DNA of 64,000 nt from Panorpa germanica (taxonomy: Eukaryota > Arthropoda > Insecta > Mecoptera > Panorpidae), in assembly GCA_963678705.1 (NCBI GenBank), contig OY783203.1, positions 46,438,347 through 46,502,346 of the forward strand. The letters run 5' to 3'. The notes under the pieces are model-generated. The model had not been told where the DNA came from. It worked only from the letters and a program-made list of their open reading frames with translations, and did no database searches. Position numbers and translations under genes: made by a program. Numbering within the stretch: position 1 is the stretch's first letter; every line of letters starts with the position of its first letter. Of the stretch, positions 59,291 through 64,000 are shown one piece after another.

Positions 59291-60097
59291 TGTTGTAAGT
59301 AGGATTGGTAGTCAGATGTAAAAAATGTGTGAAGATGCTGATGGTTGTTCTAAAGGCGATTACTCAGCTTGCTAATACATCACGCAGTGTTGCTAGTTAC
59401 TGGAAGTAGATTCTTCAGTTGACGATCATCCACCTTCTTGAATTACTCACGTTGATAAGAATTAACTCTTTTAAGATGATTAATAGGATTCTTGTTTGAC
59501 GGTGTATTGTTGCAATTTGAGAATACTTGAGCGGCCTAAAGTATAACCTCGTTGCAACATACGACGGTTGAACAATTAGTATCTTTTAAATACTATTAAT
59601 ACAAACACTTTTATTAAAATATATCATTTATTCGTTGTAATATTATATCTGCGTACTTAATTACAATAGTATTTTATTGGATTAATAAAGATGCCAGATA
59701 TAAAACAAAATGTAATTCTAGTGTTATAATTTGATTAATAGTTAAAATGTGCTCACTATTGAATACTTAGATGTTACAATTGGAGTATTGTACGAACGAA
59801 GTACAATTAGTAAACACTTGGTTGAGACTCAGGAGAAGACTGACTTTCTGACTAGCGTGCAGATTAATATATAATGATTTATTTCACATCACAATGTGCC
59901 AATACTGAGTTACCAGCATTAAAACAATATAAAATCTCCACAGACCAGAGTCAATGTTTACAAGCGCTAAATACAAATAATTATTTATTACAATATTAAT
60001 ACTAAAATTAAAGATAACATAATATAATTCTTATAAAATAAATAACATTTATATTAAAAATAGGAAGGATAAGTACGACTTATGCGTACTTACAACA
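59291..60097 (-). repeat. 5' LTR of the retrotransposon (upstream in element orientation)
   Basis: 807 bases. From about 59359 to its end it is almost identical to the other LTR, but the first 68 bases in window order (the U5 end of the element) differ strongly from the other copy. Confidence 0.93.
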
Positions 60098-60101
60098 ATA
60101 C

Positions 60102-62895
60102 TTATCCGAGTTTCAATCATGTTCTAGTGGGACTACCTGATATACTTGAAATCATAAAAATGTTTATATTGCTAAAATTAACTATATAGTGAACAATTAA
60201 CAATTAATCAGGTCAGATATTCAATCCCACGTGTTATTATATCACTATTTTATAATTTAAGGCACTTTGCTAAATTGTACGGCATAGAAATCGATTGAAT
60301 AATATACGTACAAAAACTGCATCGCAAATTATATAACTAACAATCAATAAATGCAAATTTATTCAAATTTATGAAAGCCTTACAGCGACAAGAAAACAAT
60401 CAACGCAGAATTACAAGTAAAAGAAAACGACTGAACATATTTATGTAGCATTAACAAAACATTTACTTCCAAACATATCATCTTAAGAATAGATATTTTA
60501 GTGATAACTGATATCTTGAGAAGACGACATTAATTTCAATATCCAATAACTTTTGAGTTTGATTTTAGACCAGCAGATATCTATTACATGTAATACAACA
60601 AATGATGCAAATAACATAATCATAGTCGATGACTAAACATTGTTACAAATGTTGTTGCATCTCCTACTAAAACTTGTTAGTATTCGTAAACATAATATTT
60701 TAAAATTTACTTTCATTTTAATTTAGAATTAATTACCATTGTTAACAACTACTTAGAGGTTAGATTAATTTGTTTTATGTATATACAACTCTTATTGATA
60801 AAATATTTTTGTGTTTAATGCAAATGATCATTTTACCAAGGTCTAAGACCCAAAGGTTCACAACACATTGACAACTGACGAATTGACATAAATATCAACA
60901 AAATGCAATACAACAATTTTGATATTACTGTTTCGGTTTAACCTTCAAATATGGTTCGACATACACGGTTGTAAAGATTTACGAGTTACAAGTTATTAGT
61001 TATTTCTGTTTACTATTGAGGTTGTTTTATTAGTGTAAATGAATTTATAAATAACTATTAACATACTTGTACAATCATAATGTGCGGTAACAATATAATG
61101 AATGTTAGATGTAACTCCACGGACGACTGTTTTAGGCTGTTGATGACAAATGTGTTCACAATGCCAATCATTAGAATGATGTAGTACATACATGTTTAGT
61201 ACATTAATTGGTCTTCTAGTCCTAACTCCTAACTAAGTACCATAGAGATACTCCACCAAGTCTAGACTAGCGGACGCGTGTTATTAGAATGCGCTTTGAA
61301 TTAAAATTGAATTAAATAAAGTCTATTGAATAGTGACGAGCAGACTAAAAATGAAGAAGAAGAATACAGATAATAGAGAGAGTTCAAAACGTAAGGATCT
61401 GATCACTTAGTAGTCTACGCGTAAGCCTGTCCTAACACTGTATATGCAATTTGAGCTAAAAATATAAATCGCTTCTACTTCACTTTTCATAGTCCTAGTC
61501 ACACTGCTTTCAAGCTTGTTTCTACATTACTATTTTGTAAAATACAAATAAACGTATAAATAATTCTAAACTTACATAAATATAACGTAAATGCTACCGT
61601 TATATGTTTAAAATTGTTTGTTTGAAAATTAAAAAAAATTTTATGATAATGTTGTTTACTTTAATTTTCAATTTAATAAATGAATCCACTTTGTTTAACA
61701 AGACATCTCAAGTAATGAGTGTTTTTAGTAAACAGTCAAAGTAATAAAACCAAACATTTAATGTTTTTTTAAAATCAGGTATTATCTTCGGGTTTAGTCA
61801 TAAAACAACCATTTTATTATTAAATTTAAAAAGAGGAAATAACAATAAAATTTCTTAGTAATTTAATTATAAAAAATTGAAAAGCAATTAATTCATTCTG
61901 AAAAGATTTTTACAACATAAGAACTAGACCGAAACGTAAATAATAAAGATTGTTATCATTAGTATTATAACATGACTTAGAAACACTAAAAAATCTACAA
62001 TAAATTTATATACGAACAAAATACCATGTAAGTTTTTTTTACTAACCTCAAAAACCAGTTCTATATTGTAATAAAAACAGCAGAAATATTTCTATTACAA
62101 AAAACAGTTTATCTTTTTTTTTGCTAAGGTAGAGGTTATTGGCACCTGTGTTAGAGTTTTAGTATTTCCTTCTGCAATATATATCTATATATGTTCCAGC
62201 CCCAGGTATTCTCTAACAAATCAAATTGCCAGGACAGCGAAATCCTTGAAGTAGCTGTATTACAACAACAGTAAAATATGTTTTCATGCTGATTGTGTAT
62301 AATATAACCGCATGTATAACACTAATTGCATGTTAGCATTAATTTAATTGTATGTAAAATAAACCAAAAACACTTTAGAATGTTTATATTATTTTAAATG
62401 TTTATAAAATAAATATATTTTATACATAAATACAGAAATGAACAAGTACGAAAAATGTCTTTGCTTTAAAGTTAAGTATACTCTCAGTCAGAAACATGTT
62501 GCAAAATTGTACTTGAATACTACTATTCAAAAGTAAAAACAAAGAGTAGGAGGATAAAAGACTTTTCGAAAAAGCGCCAATTTCAAATCGCATATCCAAA
62601 GTTATACTTAAAAACAATATGCTGTGTAAAACATTCATAAAATTCTGGAACGCAATTGAATTCTATCACAGAGACTTGACTTGGTTGCAAAACATATCTC
62701 GTAAATGGACAATAACTCGTATATTTGAGTATAGCTATGTGTAAGTTCACTCACACAGGAAAGTTTTTAAAGGCGCAATACTTGGTGGTTACAATGTTTA
62801 CAATTTGATACACGCCACTTTTTATAGAATTCTTTTGTACATACACAGTGACAGCACTCAACAGTGTGGGCCTAGTGCAAACTCTGTATCTTTCG
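60102..62895. other. Non-coding stretch
   Basis: AT-rich, no supported gene, RNA or repeat. Confidence 0.6.
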
Positions 62896-63398
62896 GCCCT
62901 CCGCACACGACGCGACTGGTTGTAAACCTTAGCCCGAATCTGCCCGAAGCGAATGTGATTACAACTATGTTGTTAGTAAGAGATCGAACGTGTATGCGAG
63001 TGAGATAAAACACGAGGAAAGGCACACGAGTCGGCTGATTGCAAACTAAACGAGAAACGAAATTTTCAACGAAAACGAGCACGAGCTATGTCGAGCCGTG
63101 TATCGTGACTCTATAATTTTTAACAATAGCAAAACGGCGGATTCTATTGTGTTATATTTGATTGTATGTATGTATTTAAATACTTTTCAATATTATTCGT
63201 AAACATCGCTGTTATCTAGTCGCTGAATATATGCTCAAAACCAGTTTCAAAACAGATTAGTTACGTTCGTGCCGTGTTCGTGTTTTATCTCACTCGTAAA
63301 CACTTTCGTTCTTTTACTAACAACACAGTTGTAATGACATTCGGTTCAGGCAGATTCGGGACTAAGGTTTGTACCAGTCGCGTCGTGTGCTGAGAGCC
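62896..63398. mobile_element. Inverted-repeat element, ~0.5 kb
   Basis: 62896-63020 and 63270-63398 are inverted copies of about 125 bases, about 85 percent alike by eye. They start GGC(C/T)CTC(C/A)GCACACG and contain ACGCGACTGGT and GAGTGAGATAAAACACGA. ATCTTT lies beside both outer ends (62889-62894 and 63399-63404), offset by one base at the left. There is no open frame across it. Superfamily unclear. Confidence 0.75.
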
Positions 63399-63404
63399 AT
63401 CTTT

Positions 63405-64000
63405 TATCGATTTTCTGAACTGTTTTTAACGCAACAAAAATTAAAGTTACTGTTGTACTTTATCTTTGGTGAAGACCTATATTTTTAGTCTCAATTCATA
63501 GATATAAAGTGATCCAAATATTTTCGCGTAGGATCGGCTACTGTACTCACTCTACGAATGATACGCCACTGTGCATAGAATAAGTTCTCTATAAAACATT
63601 TAATTAAAGATAATTACATACTAATATTTTGTAACAAGTAGAAAGTCTTTAAATTAGTTTATTTAATTGACATTCAAATGATCTATCAAATTTTAAATTA
63701 TATTGTAAAAAGTTGATGTATATTTTACATTTTATTTATATAAGGAAATGTTGTGTTATTGATATGATACATATACATATGTATGTTAATACTAAAGTGA
63801 AATAAATTTAAAAAAGTTACATAAATAATACGTAAAATTTTATTATTATTTTATGCATGCAATATGTGTAGACATTTGTAATGTCTGTTACCTATGATCA
63901 ATCATTTTTTTATTGCAAAAATTAGTACCACATAATGAAAATATTATGCAAATATACTGCCTGGTATATTCAAATTTTTTTTGAACATAACTGAAAATAA
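63405..64000. other. Non-coding stretch at window end
   Basis: AT-rich; nothing supported. Confidence 0.6.

Larger units (their letters stand above)
54639..60097 (-). mobile_element. LTR retrotransposon with Ty3/gypsy-type pol, internally deleted
   Basis: Two direct repeats (54639-55460 and 59291-60097) bound the element. Each begins TGTTGTAAGTA and ends TACTTACAACA or a close variant. ATAC flanks both outer ends (54635-54638 and 60098-60101) as a 4-bp target duplication. A primer-binding site, a polypurine tract and one 832-codon frame lie between them on the minus strand. There is no room for the rest of reverse transcriptase, RNase H and integrase, so the copy is non-autonomous. No env-like frame is seen. 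The 4-bp duplication fits gypsy-type rather than BEL/Pao-type integration. Confidence 0.93.

Noticed and set aside
54639-60097. Endogenous retrovirus with env
   Set aside because: No env-like frame; the interior after the truncated RT is only about 300 bases before the LTR.

Overview
The window is AT-rich animal DNA from an insect. The main landmark is a complete ionotropic co-receptor gene, Ir25a, on the minus strand. Repeat content and short GT-AG exons in long TE-filled introns suggest Lepidoptera, but that order-level call is inference; the insect call rests on Ir25a. Coding sequence is sparse, and most long open frames in the window are chance frames in AT-rich sequence.

Layout. 1-10,000: non-coding, with tRNA-like/SINE-like fragments, small inverted-repeat elements and a (TA)n microsatellite. 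10,000-24,000: intergenic or large-intron sequence. It holds a possible signal-peptide exon (plus strand, 10,354-10,418), two further short plus-strand exon candidates whose splice phases fit it (21,511-21,564 and 22,885-22,967), an unlinked terminal exon of an unknown minus-strand gene (12,114-12,297), a decayed mariner fragment (12,843-13,213) and a hAT-like MITE. 24,899-44,497: Ir25a, 14 coding exons predicting 874 residues, with all splice phases consistent. Intron 2 carries a 2.8-kb transposon with terminal inverted repeats of about 450 bp and a broken cysteine-rich gene. Intron 1 carries a 6.6-kb array of ~147-bp units arranged head-to-head as a giant inverted repeat. 49,255-50,968: a small secreted-type His/Lys/Gly-rich gene on the minus strand whose first exon is not identified. 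54,639-60,097: an LTR retrotransposon on the minus strand with a 4-bp ATAC target duplication; its single 832-codon frame has a DUF1759-like gag, a CCHC knuckle, a protease and the start of a Ty3/gypsy-type reverse transcriptase, and the rest of pol is deleted. 62,896-63,398: a 0.5-kb inverted-repeat element.

How the parts relate. Ir25a is the broadly expressed co-receptor of the insect ionotropic chemoreceptors and is the only gene here with a clear cellular role. Every Ir25a primary transcript must run through both arms of the intron-1 inverted array, so the intron could fold into a long double-stranded RNA. That is the observation I would follow up first. The second is the intron-2 transposon, which encodes a tesmin/TSO1-like CXC cluster and an acidic, possibly nuclease-like segment and which I cannot place confidently in a named superfamily.
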